DNA of 64,000 nucleotides from a virus. The translations under genes and the position numbers were made by a program. The stretch spans positions 1 through 64,000 of the IMG/VR virus record IMGVR_UViG_3300033149_006612, one strand, 5' to 3'. The notes below the pieces were generated by a model, which ran no database searches, was not told the origin of the DNA, and saw nothing but the letters and a program-made list of their open reading frames with translations. Shown here one piece after another: positions 23,132 to 32,953 of this stretch (its first letter is position 1; every line of letters begins with the position of its first letter).

Positions 23132-25030
23132 TTACGCACGCCGAGCGTAAATCCGGCTGTACCCATCGGCGTAGACTATTTTGAGTATATTTGGAATCCT
23201 GGACGTCAACGCCGAATTATGGGAGATCGCAAAGACCGTCCCCCTCCTCCTCGCCTCCCCCTCAAGTAGATCTACAAACGTAGAGATCCCGGCTTCGTCC
23301 AATGAAGCATCGATCTCATCAAAAACGGATATGTTCGAACCTCCCCACATGGTCTCAACCAGGGACTGGAATGAGAGTGCCACACAGAGGTCAATCCGCT
23401 TTGACTGTCCACCCGAGGAGGCCAGGTAGGAACCGGCCCTCTTCGGTATGTCCACAACCACATCGATACGGTCCTTGGCGGATTTCTGAAACTTAACCGA
23501 TATCTCCCCCCCGGTCAGGATTCCGGAGAAGTATTCGAGCTTCAGATTTAGGAAATCCACCACCTGTGAATAGCAGTACTCCTTAATTCCCCTTTCCGAA
23601 AAACCCGTCATCCAGAAACGCAGGTACCACAAGAGGTTCTGAATCTCCTCGATCCTGTCATCCATCTCATCGATCCCGTCCATCTTCGCCTTAATCTGGG
23701 TCGATACCGTCTTCCTGTCCTCCTCCAACTGCCGTTTAACGGTCCGGTTCCCCTTGATCCGGTTATCCAGTTCGGTTATCTCGGCGTTCAGCTGGGCTTG
23801 CCGCCGCTGAAGACCGGCCAGGACGTTCAACGACCCAACGTCGTCCCGGTCACACTCGGCCATCCCGGCTTCCAATTCCGCCCTCTCCGCCAGAAGTACG
23901 TCCAGTTCCTGTAACTCCTCCCTCAACCTGTCGATCTTGTACGCGATGGCCTTCCGATCGTTCTTGAGCCCCTTGATCACATCACCCATTAACGATCTCT
24001 GCTGCTTGATGTGTTCCTCGGTAAACGGACGTTTACACTCCTTACACACCCGCCCCGGTTTAATCTTTACCAACTCCTCCTGCTTCGCTTCCAACGATCC
24101 GTCAACGGTCTCCAGCTTCGTTTCAAACCTTGAAATCTCACGCTCCAGCTCGATTTTGTTCTCCGGACCGGCTATGATTTCCTTTAACCGATTATCCAAC
24201 TCCCGTTTCCGTCTGAGATTGTCGTCCCGCCGTGCGGTCTCCGTCTCGATGTCCCGGTTTACCGCGTCTAACTCCTCCCGTCTGTCCTCCCGTTCCCGTT
24301 CCAGCTTAGCCGTCGTCCTAAGCACCGATTCCTGTTCCTTCAACTTTCCGTCTATATCCTCCTGCCACGCCCGAAGACCGGCAAGCTCGGACTCCTCGTT
24401 CTCCCGCCGCCGCTTCAAATCTTCAAGTTCGGACTCCAACCCGTCCTTGTCCGCCTTAACGCGTTCCCGTGCCTTGGTAAATCTATCCAGCCTAAGGAAG
24501 GATTCAAGGACCTTCCTCCGTTCTGCGTCCGTACATTGGGTGAACCGCTTAACGGCCCCCTGCCCGAAGATCATCGAATTGATCAGCGACTGATAGTTCA
24601 GACCGAGCAACTCCACTACCTTAGTCTCGGTCTCCTTGATGCTTTCACCGGATAGGTCCTCGGACCCCCGTTTCAGGATGAGGCCGTTCCCGTGCTCCGA
24701 ATCCCTCCTATACCTGATGACCGAATAGGACCTGCCGTCGACCTCAAGATCGACCTGGACCATACAGTCGGCTTTGGTCTGCCGGTTGACCACGTCGTCC
24801 ATCTTAAACTCCGCGGAGTCCCTACCGAATACGACCTGCCGGGCGGTCATCCCGAACAGGCACCACGGGATCGCATCGGTCAGCAATGCCGATTTTCCAG
24901 AACCGTTCGAATCTGCGCTTGGGGAATCGTAATTCTTACCGACCACCAGTACCAGCCCCCGGTCGGCCAGGTCAAGTTCGGCCTCCCTGAAGCTGAAAAA
25001 ATTCCTCACTGTAAGACGGGTGAACCTCAT
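23132..25030 (-). CDS. SbcC/Rad50/T4 gp46-like recombination endonuclease subunit
   Basis: 632 residues. N-terminal FFSFREAELDLADRG and Walker A NGSGKS (about 42-47); a Q-loop region with MIFGQGAVKRFTQC; two long coiled-coil arms with a zinc hook CKEC near 330; ABC signature SSGGQSKRIDL, Walker B/D-loop FDEIDASLDEAG and ISHNSAL. This SMC-type ATPase pairs with the nuclease encoded next (4-nt overlap) to resect DNA ends for recombination and replication. Confidence 0.95.
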   Translation of the reverse strand: MRFTRLTVRNFFSFREAELDLADRGLVLVVGKNYDSPSADSNGSGKSALLTDAIPWCLFGMTARQVVFGRDSAEFKMDDVVNRQTKADCMVQVDLEVDGRSYSVIRYRRDSEHGNGLILKRGSEDLSGESIKETETKVVELLGLNYQSLINSMIFGQGAVKRFTQCTDAERRKVLESFLRLDRFTKARERVKADKDGLESELEDLKRRRENEESELAGLRAWQEDIDGKLKEQESVLRTTAKLEREREDRREELDAVNRDIETETARRDDNLRRKRELDNRLKEIIAGPENKIELEREISRFETKLETVDGSLEAKQEELVKIKPGRVCKECKRPFTEEHIKQQRSLMGDVIKGLKNDRKAIAYKIDRLREELQELDVLLAERAELEAGMAECDRDDVGSLNVLAGLQRRQAQLNAEITELDNRIKGNRTVKRQLEEDRKTVSTQIKAKMDGIDEMDDRIEEIQNLLWYLRFWMTGFSERGIKEYCYSQVVDFLNLKLEYFSGILTGGEISVKFQKSAKDRIDVVVDIPKRAGSYLASSGGQSKRIDLCVALSFQSLVETMWGGSNISVFDEIDASLDEAGISTFVDLLEGEARRRGTVFAISHNSALTSRIPNILKIVYADGYSRIYARRA

Positions 25031-26136
25031 ACCTCCTCCAGGTAGTACAGTCCGATTTCAAGGACGCCCCTTGCCGTTTCTTCATCCTCGACATGACCGG
25101 CCACATATTCAGCCAGGATGGTCGATTCGTCCCAGGCCCCGACCTCGACCGTCCTGCCGTCATCCTCCTCCCGGTATTCGATCAGGATGTTGGTGTATCT
25201 CTCCTTCAACTTTTGTGCCTCGGCCACCCTGGCCGGGTCCCGCAGCCTGAACCGGACAAAGACGTCCCAGGTCGCCCGACCGGCATCGAATATATCCTTC
25301 ATCAATCCTACCGTCTCATCGAAGTTCTCATCCGTGGCGGTCATATAGATCGGGCCGTCCTCGTACCAGACCGGTTCCGATACCCCGGTATCGGTATCAA
25401 ACTTCCACACCCCCCGGTTCTGACCGGCGTCACCGAAGTTAAATCCATACGGCGCACCGACCATTATGATCTCCGGTTCCGCCCGATTCAGTGCCCGTGG
25501 TATGTGGATGTCCCCACAGAAACAGACGGTATAGCGGTGCTGCCTCATCCATTCCCGGAGGTCCCGTTCAACGATCCCCTTTTCAGCCCTCTTACCTGAC
25601 TCGAACTTAGCACCGACGATGTTCTCATGGATCATTAAAATCCGCCGTGCCAGGCCCCCGGTGTTGCGGTCGATGCCGCTCCCACCTTTAATTGCCTCGG
25701 CCGCAACACCGGCCGGGATCCCCGAGATGATCAGGTCCTCATCCCCCGCCGTGAGGTTAAAATGGGTAATCGGCGTGCCGTCCAGTACCTTCAGATTATC
25801 CAACGCCTGGCCCAGGACATAGATACTGTGGATCGAATCGTTCGACCTGGAATACCTGTCGTGGTTGCCCGGGATTACAAGCATAATCCGGCCTTCCAGG
25901 AACCTGCTTAACTCATCCAACGTTCGGTTATACAGCGGAATCGAAATGGCGGTCCTCTGATCGAAGAGGTCGCCGCAATGGAGGATCACGCTCGAATCCC
26001 ATCGCGCCATCTGCCGGTCAAGCCAGTTTAGGAATTCAAACCCGGCTTCCGCAGCCGTGGTCAGCCCGTCCGATAGGGGTCGGCTGAACATGCCGGTGGT
26101 CCTGAAATGCCAGTCGCCGGTCACGGTTATGATCAC
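25027..26136 (-). CDS. SbcD/Mre11/T4 gp47-like nuclease subunit
   Basis: 369 residues. Calcineurin-type metallophosphoesterase motifs in order: GDWHFR (about 7-12), HCGDLFDQR (about 53-61), PGNHDRY near 89, and CGDIHIPR near 210. These bind two manganese ions. It is the 3'-5' exo- and endonuclease partner of the gp46-like ATPase with which its stop overlaps. Confidence 0.94.
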   Translation of the reverse strand: MIITVTGDWHFRTTGMFSRPLSDGLTTAAEAGFEFLNWLDRQMARWDSSVILHCGDLFDQRTAISIPLYNRTLDELSRFLEGRIMLVIPGNHDRYSRSNDSIHSIYVLGQALDNLKVLDGTPITHFNLTAGDEDLIISGIPAGVAAEAIKGGSGIDRNTGGLARRILMIHENIVGAKFESGKRAEKGIVERDLREWMRQHRYTVCFCGDIHIPRALNRAEPEIIMVGAPYGFNFGDAGQNRGVWKFDTDTGVSEPVWYEDGPIYMTATDENFDETVGLMKDIFDAGRATWDVFVRFRLRDPARVAEAQKLKERYTNILIEYREEDDGRTVEVGAWDESTILAEYVAGHVEDEETARGVLEIGLYYLEEV

Positions 26137-26735
26137 TGTATCGTCCTCTTCTTCCTGTCGATCAAGGTCTTCTCCAACCGATCGATGACGTCTTCCCGGA
26201 GTACATTACCCCTCTTTTCGATGAATTCGACCAACCAATCCTCATCCTGATAGGCCAGCCATGTCGGGCTGATGTCCCCGCTGTTAACGTGCAGCGCTAT
26301 GACGTCAAAATAATCGTCGGAATCCCTCCGGATCAGGCCGTGTGTAACCATCAGCCGGTCTACCATGGCGTCGGAGGCCTCAACGGCCTTCCTCTCCAGC
26401 TTTTCGGCGTTGATGACGTCCAGGGTGTCCGCCCTGCCGATGTAACTGATGAACCTATCCACCGCTCCCCCGGTCGCCATGGCTCCCGGCGGTGGATACG
26501 GCAGGTGGAACAACTTGAGACAGGTACTCCGGTTCAACAACTGGAACTGGACCTTAATCCAGTAGTCCGGCTGTACGTCCAGTTCCAGCACGATGTCCGC
26601 GGTCTCCAGGAAGGCGGATCGCTGTCTCTCCACCCAGTTGATCCGGAATTTAGCGTCCGGGACCCTCTTCGACAGATGCCTCATATAGGCATACCTCAAC
26701 CTGTTGGCCATGATCGGTCTTTTAAACTTCTCCAT
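26133..26735 (-). CDS. Hypothetical protein upstream of gp47-like gene
   Basis: 200 residues from ATG 26735 (MEKFKRPIMANR). Helical with FRINWVERQRSAFLETADIVLEL; no known domain. First gene of the leftward unit. The frame extends to 26780 through the repeated GC-rich element, giving the alternative start GTG. Confidence 0.5.
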   Translation of the reverse strand: MEKFKRPIMANRLRYAYMRHLSKRVPDAKFRINWVERQRSAFLETADIVLELDVQPDYWIKVQFQLLNRSTCLKLFHLPYPPPGAMATGGAVDRFISYIGRADTLDVINAEKLERKAVEASDAMVDRLMVTHGLIRRDSDDYFDVIALHVNSGDISPTWLAYQDEDWLVEFIEKRGNVLREDVIDRLEKTLIDRKKRTIQ

Positions 26736-26749
26736 CGCTTTCACGGTAT

Positions 26750-26778
26750 GGCAGATCCCGGGGGGGTGACCGGCTTTC
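26750..26778 (-). repeat. GC-rich leader element, copy 1
   Basis: GAAAGCCGGTCACCCCCCCG followed by GGATCTGCC, about 15 nt before the ATG at 26735. Two related copies lie at 27023 and 33808 on the plus strand, all just upstream of early or replication genes. Confidence 0.75.
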
Positions 26779-27022
26779 ACGCGAGGTCGTCCGCGATTTC
26801 TCTTTAATCTGACAAATGGCGTCCAATACCTGTCGATGCGTACCTTGCTGTTGTCTCAGCACGGAACAACGCTTAGCGACAGCAAGACGTGACGGGTCCC
26901 TACCCTTCTTCGAAGCCTCCCCCGAAATTCTCCGGGTATACCCTTCTCGTTTAGAGAAGGGTACCCCCCGAGTCAAATTCCCATCATTCCGTCCCCCCCA
27001 CTGCTCCATCCCGTCTCCGGAT

Positions 27023-27052
27023 GAAAGTCGGTCCTCCCCCCGGGATCCGTCG
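27023..27052 (+). repeat. GC-rich leader element, copy 2
   Basis: GAAAGTCGGTCCTCCCCCCG followed by GGATCCGTCG, ending 4 nt before the HAD start at 27057. Differs from copy 3 at four positions. Confidence 0.75.
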
Positions 27053-27056
27053 TTGT

Positions 27057-27452
27057 ATGCGTGTATATATAGATTTTGACGGTACCCTTTTTCAAAGTTT
27101 AGACTTCCCGGACCCGGGGAAGCCCGTTCCCGGAGCCGCTGCATTTTTAAAGCGGCTCCGGAGGGAAGGTCACCATATCGTCATATATTCAACCAGAGCG
27201 ACCAAATGCGGCATCAACACCGAAAGGCAACGCCTCAAGCTGCTTAGACTTATGAAGGACGCCCTTGACGAATACGGCATGGTTTACGATGAGATCTCCG
27301 AGGATAAACCCCCGTGGGACATCCTCATCGACGATCGGTGTATCCGGTTTAAAGGTTCCTATGCCGACGTAGCCGATGAGATGAAGGAATTTCGCCCCTT
27401 GGACTGGTCGGCCTGCGACGGATCGATGGATGACACGTTCAATGTGAGGTAG
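27057..27452 (+). CDS. HAD-like phosphatase
   Basis: 131 residues from ATG 27057 (MRVYIDFDGTLFQS). Motif I DFDGTL, motif II-like IVIYSTRAT, and a C-terminal DILIDDRCI with the acidic pair of motif IV. A small HAD hydrolase, probably a nucleotidase or sugar phosphatase. First gene of the rightward replication unit; an upstream ATG at 27021 lies in the repeated element. Confidence 0.75.
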   Translation: MRVYIDFDGTLFQSLDFPDPGKPVPGAAAFLKRLRREGHHIVIYSTRATKCGINTERQRLKLLRLMKDALDEYGMVYDEISEDKPPWDILIDDRCIRFKGSYADVADEMKEFRPLDWSACDGSMDDTFNVR

Positions 27453-27458
27453 GAAGAG

Positions 27459-28472
27459 ATGGTAAAAAAGGTTACCGATTCGAAGACCGTCAAGGACATC
27501 ATGGCCCGGATTGAAAAGAAGTATGGCTCCGGGACGATCTCAACCGGGATGAACTGGAGCATCGATCGGATCTCTACCGGGATACTGGCCGTCGATCTCA
27601 TCACCGGTGGCGGTATCCCGGTTTCGAGGATTACCGAGGTCTTCGGAGATCCGTCAACCGGTAAAACCCTCCTCGCCCTACAGTGGCTCTCGGTGGTACA
27701 GAAGTCCCAAGGGACCGCCGTTTACATCGCTACCGAGGATGACCCGGACCCGGACTGGGCAGCCGGTACCGGTCTTGACGTTAAAGATCTGATATACATC
27801 CGTACGAAATTTCTGGAGGAGATCTACGACATCATCCAACTGATCTGCGAATCCCACCAGAAGGAAAACCCGGATCGATATCTCGGGATCGTCCTTGACA
27901 GCATAGCCAACGCCGAATCGAAGGAGATGATCGATACCGACGTGGCCGACATCGGGAGGACGATGAACCTGGCCCGTGCCAAGGTCAACGCGGACGGTAT
28001 GCGCCGGATAGCCAGAATCCTCCCAAAAACCAGAATAGCCGTCTGGATGGTCAACCACATGCAGAAATCGATCGATCCTTATGCGTCCATGTTCAACACC
28101 CCCGGTGGAACTATGGTTAAGTATAATGCGGCACTCCGGCTGGCCCTATATGGAATCAAACCGGAGGACGCCGGAATCAGGATGAGGGTCAAGGTTATAA
28201 AATCCAAGATCTGCCCACCCGGTGGAAAGGTTGAAATCATCCAGCTGAGATCGTCCAAGGTCAATTGGTACTCCGGCTTACTCCCACTGCTCGTCCGGTA
28301 TGGACACGTTAAGGCATTGGCCGGTGGTTGGTATGAGATGGATGGAAATAGGTTCCAGGCTGGTAAGGCCGACGATCATCTCGGCTTCGAACGCTTCCTC
28401 GGTGATCATCCGGAGATCCTACGGAAGATCTTAAACCTGAAATATATAGAGGGGAGGATGGATGATGACTAA
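27459..28472 (+). CDS. UvsX/RecA-like recombinase
   Basis: 337 residues. Walker A GDPSTGKT (about 63-70), Walker B GIVLDSIAN near 145, and a long helical N-terminus as in T4 UvsX and RecA. The DNA-binding loop region follows MQKSIDPYASMFNTPGG. It forms filaments on ssDNA for strand exchange, together with the SSB and gp46/47-like nuclease encoded nearby. Confidence 0.9.
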   Translation: MVKKVTDSKTVKDIMARIEKKYGSGTISTGMNWSIDRISTGILAVDLITGGGIPVSRITEVFGDPSTGKTLLALQWLSVVQKSQGTAVYIATEDDPDPDWAAGTGLDVKDLIYIRTKFLEEIYDIIQLICESHQKENPDRYLGIVLDSIANAESKEMIDTDVADIGRTMNLARAKVNADGMRRIARILPKTRIAVWMVNHMQKSIDPYASMFNTPGGTMVKYNAALRLALYGIKPEDAGIRMRVKVIKSKICPPGGKVEIIQLRSSKVNWYSGLLPLLVRYGHVKALAGGWYEMDGNRFQAGKADDHLGFERFLGDHPEILRKILNLKYIEGRMDDD

Positions 28473-28947
28473 AAGGAGTACCCGGAAGGGGGCGAACTTC
28501 GAACGGAGGATAGCAAAGATCCTCCGCAACGTGTGGGGAATACCCCTGGAGCGGACGCCGCAGTCCGGCGCATGGGGGAAGATGCGGACCAAAGGAGATC
28601 TGGTCGCCCCGCCGGAGATGGATTTTAGCCTACACGTCGAGTGTAAAAACCAGGAGGGGTGGAACCTCGATATGCTCTTCACCGACAGGGGGAAGATCCT
28701 CCAAGACTGGTGGAGGCAATGCACGACACAGGCCGAGGAGGAAAGACGGGAGCCGCTGTTGATCTTCAGTAGGAATCTACGCCCGGTTTACGTCCGCCTC
28801 CTCCCCTCAAGGCCGGACTGGACGGAGGCGATACTCAAGACCGGGGAGACGGTGATGGTGCTGCCGGACGGGTCCTACGTTATGACCCTGACGGCGTTCC
28901 TCAAGGCGTTCCCGGAAGCCCCGACGGATACTCGACACGACACCTAG
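28462..28947 (+). CDS. PD-(D/E)XK Holliday-junction resolvase-like nuclease
   Basis: 161 residues. KGANFERRIAKIL (Glu), QSGAWGKMRTKGDLVAP (Asp) and LHVECKNQEGW (E-x-K) give the PD-(D/E)XK catalytic triad in Hjc-like order. It overlaps the recombinase gene by 11 nt and probably resolves recombination or replication junctions before packaging. Confidence 0.8.
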   Translation: MMTKRSTRKGANFERRIAKILRNVWGIPLERTPQSGAWGKMRTKGDLVAPPEMDFSLHVECKNQEGWNLDMLFTDRGKILQDWWRQCTTQAEEERREPLLIFSRNLRPVYVRLLPSRPDWTEAILKTGETVMVLPDGSYVMTLTAFLKAFPEAPTDTRHDT

Positions 28948-28967
28948 GGTGTGTTATACTAAAGGAG

Positions 28968-29576
28968 ATGGAAACCGAGGAGATGGTCGGGCTGATAAGG
29001 GAGTATAGGGAGAGCGGCTCAAACGAGACCCTGGGTCGACTTTTACTCTACGTCGAAAATCTCTCCAAAAGCATAATCCGGAAGAAAAAGTGGTATAGGT
29101 ATGAGGAGGACATGGTACAGGACGTCATGGTCCATTTCATCGAGAAGGATGCCTTTAACTTCATACGCATCGACACGGAGGCCGAGAGGAAGACCGTACA
29201 GCAGGTCATATATAGGATAACTTTCAACCGGATGGTCTCCTACCTCCGGTTGATGCGGCCGCACCAACATCTGAACATTTCCGACATCTCCTCCGGTCCA
29301 AACCGATTTTACTCCCGCACCGACGACAACATCCGCCTAATAGAGCACAGCTTTCTCGACTATCACAAGCTAGACCGGGAGGAGATGGCAATCGTTAAGT
29401 TCTGCTTCGACTGGCTGGACGATCACCACTCCTATATAGGGATGAAGACCGCCCTGGCCGAGTATCTGGGGGTCTCCAAGACCAAGGCCAGGCAGATCCT
29501 CTACGGCATATTCAGCAAGATGATCCCGGACCCGAATGAAAGTAGACTGAAACGGCGGAATCCGTTTTCAAGATGA
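28968..29576 (+). CDS. Sigma-70-like transcription factor
   Basis: 202 residues. Region 2-like RYEEDMVQDVMVHF, YRITFNRMVSYLRLMR, and a C-terminal region 4-like HTH (TALAEYLGVSKTKARQILY). Likely directs RNA polymerase to phage promoters, perhaps for late genes. AAAGGAG directly abuts the ATG. A TATACT sequence lies upstream in the short gap. Confidence 0.65.
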   Translation: METEEMVGLIREYRESGSNETLGRLLLYVENLSKSIIRKKKWYRYEEDMVQDVMVHFIEKDAFNFIRIDTEAERKTVQQVIYRITFNRMVSYLRLMRPHQHLNISDISSGPNRFYSRTDDNIRLIEHSFLDYHKLDREEMAIVKFCFDWLDDHHSYIGMKTALAEYLGVSKTKARQILYGIFSKMIPDPNESRLKRRNPFSR

Positions 29577-30343
29577 AAGCTATGGGGAAGGACGTGCCGT
29601 CACCGATGAGGATTGTGAGGAAGATCACATGGACGCCGGGTGGGACTACATATGATAGTTGCCCGGAGTGTGGTGGTAGATGGGCCTCATCCTGTGGATG
29701 CCCCATCTTGGAGAAGCAATGTGAAAACGGACACCGGTTTCACCTGTGCGTCATCCACGCCAAGATCGTCTCCGGCCAAGCCCCCAACCACGGTACGGCA
29801 TTTAGCTGTCAATGCAAACCTTTAACCGAAGAGGAGACTAAACAGATGGCAGAGAAACATGGCGTCGAGACTAAGAAACTATCGTTACAGGAACTCCGGA
29901 AGAAGGCTCGGAGAGCGGGGCTCCCCGTATCCGGCGGTAGGGAGACGGTGGAACGTAGATCGGTTGAACATGAACCGAGGAGGGAAACCTCGCTCCGAAA
30001 ACCCCCAACTCTTCCCAAACGGGTCACCAGGGATATGATGAGGCCTTACATACCGAAGCTGTCCAAGGCTCAACGGGAGGCGGTGTCTAAGTTCAGCGTG
30101 GTCCTAGATAAGCCCGCCAAGGCGCTTCGGAAATATGAGGTCAGCGATTATCTCGCCCTATACCTCCATCGGGACGTTCAGACCAGAAAACAGGTCGGTG
30201 CCATAGCCAAAAAGATCGGCCTGGATGCGGAAAAGATCGAGCGGTATCTTGCGCTTGAGGATGAAGGACTGGCCAGGATGAATTTTGCCAATACGCTTCG
30301 GAAGATCCTCACCGACAAGGCCGAGGATGAGGGTATTGATTAG
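29573..30343 (+). CDS. Zinc-finger protein, hypothetical
   Basis: 256 residues. N-terminal cysteine-rich part (SCPECGGRW, SCGCPIL, CENGHRFHLCVIH, FSCQC) likely binds two zincs; the remainder is basic and helical with a C-terminal HTH-like run (RKQVGAIAKKIGLDAEKIERYL). ATGA-coupled to the sigma-like gene; may be a partner or regulator in transcription. Confidence 0.55.
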   Translation: MKAMGKDVPSPMRIVRKITWTPGGTTYDSCPECGGRWASSCGCPILEKQCENGHRFHLCVIHAKIVSGQAPNHGTAFSCQCKPLTEEETKQMAEKHGVETKKLSLQELRKKARRAGLPVSGGRETVERRSVEHEPRRETSLRKPPTLPKRVTRDMMRPYIPKLSKAQREAVSKFSVVLDKPAKALRKYEVSDYLALYLHRDVQTRKQVGAIAKKIGLDAEKIERYLALEDEGLARMNFANTLRKILTDKAEDEGID

Positions 30344-32926
30344 ATGAAGTACTGTAAATCATGCCCCAGGGCGGATGACCCCCTGGTCAATCCGGTACCT
30401 GGATTCCATCTACAACCGTCCAGCCGGGAGACTGCCAGAGTTATGATAATTCTGGAGTCTCCCACCCATATCCAAGTCGAACACGGTGATCCCCTGATGG
30501 ACCGGGACTCGATCGATGACCCGGAAGCCGTCGAGGATATAGGTGCCATAATAGTTCAGCTGGAACGATGGAAGATCGACCCCTCCGAGGTTTTCATCAC
30601 CTACCTTCAACGCTGTAAACCGCCTAAGTTCTCAAAAATCCAGGCCACCGAGTGTTATAAAACCCACGTCATGCCCGAGATTGAAACGGTCCGACCGGAG
30701 ATCCTGATGCTGATCGGGAACAACGTCCTGTATACCATAACGGGTAGTAGAGGGATCCTGGCCAAACACGGTACTGTAATCAGGGTCGAAGGCTCCGACA
30801 CCGTCCTCCTGCCCTGTATAGCTCCGAGTTACGTCCGTGCCATGGACGGCAGGCGACGGGAGGATGCCCAGCGGATGTGGGTCCAGGCGTTCCAGAGGTT
30901 GGCCGGTCTCCTCTCCGGGAGCGACGACGATGTAAATCAGAACTATCATATAGTCACGGGTCGCGACCGATCCCAATTGAAAGAACTGGAACGATACCTA
31001 CTCGATCATGACTTCCATATGTTCGACCTGGAAACCTGGCCGTTGAAGCCTTGGGCTGAAGGGGCTCAGATACTGACCGCCGCCTGGTCCGCCTTTGAAG
31101 GTGAAGGTTGGGCAGTGGCATATGATCATCCCGAGGCCACCTGGACCTCCAAGGACAGGCGGTGGCTTAAGGACATGATCAAGGCATGGGCATCGGACAG
31201 GGATAAATTAAAAGGCGCAGCCAACGCCAAGTTTGAAATCATCTGGGTTCGGGAGATCCTCGGGGTAGAGCTGGAATCGGTCGTCGTTGACCCGATCGTG
31301 CTGGACTATCTTGATGATGAGAATCGCGACCACGACGTCGGAGCTATGGCCTGGAGGTATACCGATCTCGGCGGATACGACGCCTGCATGCGGGACTTTC
31401 GATATAGGGGTAAGGACGGCAGGGAGCAGCCCGACTACAGGAGAGCCCCGCTCGATCTGCTGGCCCGATATAACGTCACCGATACGGACGTCGAGATCCG
31501 ATCCATGAATGTCTTGATAGACAGGCTGGATGCCACATTAAAGAGAGTTCACGATGAGATACTGATCCCGGTTGCCTACACCCTGGCTACGGTAGAGAAG
31601 AACGGCTGGACCGTGGACATAGATCAGGCAATCAAGATATATGAGAAGTATGATCAGAAGTTGAAGGATCTACATGAGGAGCTCCGGGAAGACCCGGTCT
31701 TCCGACAGTTCGAGGAGGACCAGGGTAAACCGTTCAACTTTGACTCCTTCCCGCAAAAGGTGAAGCTCTTTTTCGGATGGGACCCGAAGAAACACAGGAA
31801 ATTCGATGACGCACAGAACCGGTATTTCGATTTCCCGATCGACTTTAACTTCATGACTAAAGCCCGGCATCCGTCCACCGATAAGAACTGGCGTGCCGCC
31901 AACAAACACCACCAATTCGTGTCCGTCTATGATAGGTACATGAAGGCCTGGGGGCTGATGAAAGGATTCCTTAAGCCTCTGCCGGACTACATCGACAACA
32001 AGGACCGGCGGATCCACACCGACTACAACGCCGCGAAGGTGGTCTCCGGGAGACTGTCCTCCACCAACCCCAACACGCAGAACTTCCCCGATGATAAGGA
32101 ATTCTGGAGCATATTTATCTCTCGGTGGGGAAAACGAGGTGGAAGGTTCGTTAAAGCCGACTATTCCCAGGTGGAACTCCGCGTATTGGCCTGGCTGTCC
32201 AACGATCAGCCGATGATCCAGACGTTCAAAAACGGGATAGACATCCACATCCAAACCACGAAGGAATTCTTGGTTATCTCCGACGAACAGTGGAACGCCT
32301 GGGACGATAAAACCCGGCACTATAAGCGGCAATGGGGGAAGAGGATGAACTTTGCCGTGGCCAATGACCGTGGCGCACATCACCTGGCCCTGGATCTCAC
32401 CTCCCTTCAGAGGGAGGTATCCGGAGATTGGAGCCTGGTCGTTACGGATGAGGAGGCCCAGGAATATATCGATCGCTGGTATGCCCCCCATGAAGCCATC
32501 CTCGCCTGGAAGGAGGCCGAAATCGCTAAAGCCAGGGAGGTCGGCTACGTTGAATCCCCTCAAGGTTACCGGCGACGGGCACCGGACGTCAATAACAGGT
32601 ATGACAGCCATAAACGACTGGCTGCCGAACGCACCCTGATCTCGTTCCTCATGCAGAGCACGGCCGGGGTGATTACGCTGATCGCCAAAACCCGAATCCA
32701 AGAGCTGATCACGGAAGGAAACTTTAAATCCAAGATCTGTGGGAGTGTGTACGACAGCATCATCCTCGATATAAGGATGGACGAACTGGACGTCCTGTGC
32801 AGTCAAATCCCCGACCTGATGCGCCAGGTCGGTGTTGACTACGGCTGCCCGGTTCCGCTGGCCGTGGATCTGGAGATAGGCGAAGACGGGGGGAGCCTGG
32901 TGGCATATGATGAGGTCCCGTTTTAA
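30344..32926 (+). CDS. UDG-like domain fused to family A DNA polymerase
   Basis: 860 residues. Residues 1-190 resemble family 4 uracil-DNA glycosylases: four Cys (4, 7, 91, 104) in 4Fe-4S spacing and RPEILMLIGNN, but the GEAPG motif is LESP and the HPS motif is IAPSY, so catalysis is doubtful. Exonuclease motifs follow (FDLET near 227, YNVTDTD). Polymerase motif A DYSQVELRVLA near 606; motif B is odd (GKRMNFAVANDRGAHHLA, no YG) and motif C is VYDS rather than HDE. The likely replicative polymerase, possibly adapted to Z (2-aminoadenine). Confidence 0.88.
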   Translation: MKYCKSCPRADDPLVNPVPGFHLQPSSRETARVMIILESPTHIQVEHGDPLMDRDSIDDPEAVEDIGAIIVQLERWKIDPSEVFITYLQRCKPPKFSKIQATECYKTHVMPEIETVRPEILMLIGNNVLYTITGSRGILAKHGTVIRVEGSDTVLLPCIAPSYVRAMDGRRREDAQRMWVQAFQRLAGLLSGSDDDVNQNYHIVTGRDRSQLKELERYLLDHDFHMFDLETWPLKPWAEGAQILTAAWSAFEGEGWAVAYDHPEATWTSKDRRWLKDMIKAWASDRDKLKGAANAKFEIIWVREILGVELESVVVDPIVLDYLDDENRDHDVGAMAWRYTDLGGYDACMRDFRYRGKDGREQPDYRRAPLDLLARYNVTDTDVEIRSMNVLIDRLDATLKRVHDEILIPVAYTLATVEKNGWTVDIDQAIKIYEKYDQKLKDLHEELREDPVFRQFEEDQGKPFNFDSFPQKVKLFFGWDPKKHRKFDDAQNRYFDFPIDFNFMTKARHPSTDKNWRAANKHHQFVSVYDRYMKAWGLMKGFLKPLPDYIDNKDRRIHTDYNAAKVVSGRLSSTNPNTQNFPDDKEFWSIFISRWGKRGGRFVKADYSQVELRVLAWLSNDQPMIQTFKNGIDIHIQTTKEFLVISDEQWNAWDDKTRHYKRQWGKRMNFAVANDRGAHHLALDLTSLQREVSGDWSLVVTDEEAQEYIDRWYAPHEAILAWKEAEIAKAREVGYVESPQGYRRRAPDVNNRYDSHKRLAAERTLISFLMQSTAGVITLIAKTRIQELITEGNFKSKICGSVYDSIILDIRMDELDVLCSQIPDLMRQVGVDYGCPVPLAVDLEIGEDGGSLVAYDEVPF

Positions 32927-32953
32927 CCGTGGAGGAGACGCTAAATTTATATA

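Larger units (their letters stand above)
26736..27056. promoter_or_regulatory. Divergent intergenic region between leftward and rightward units
   Basis: About 320 nt separate the two divergent units. It holds two copies of a GC-rich element (26750-26778 minus, 27023-27052 plus), a perfect 10-bp hairpin (26939-26963, TACCCTTCTC, loop GTTTA) and an 8-bp inverted repeat CTTGCTGT/ACAGCAAG (about 26843-26885) enclosing two smaller stems. No clear sigma-70 promoter was seen. It probably controls both directions. Confidence 0.5.

Noticed and set aside
26843-26885. tRNA-like three-way junction
   Set aside because: Stems are short, there is no anticodon arm or CCA-type acceptor, and no T-arm consensus.
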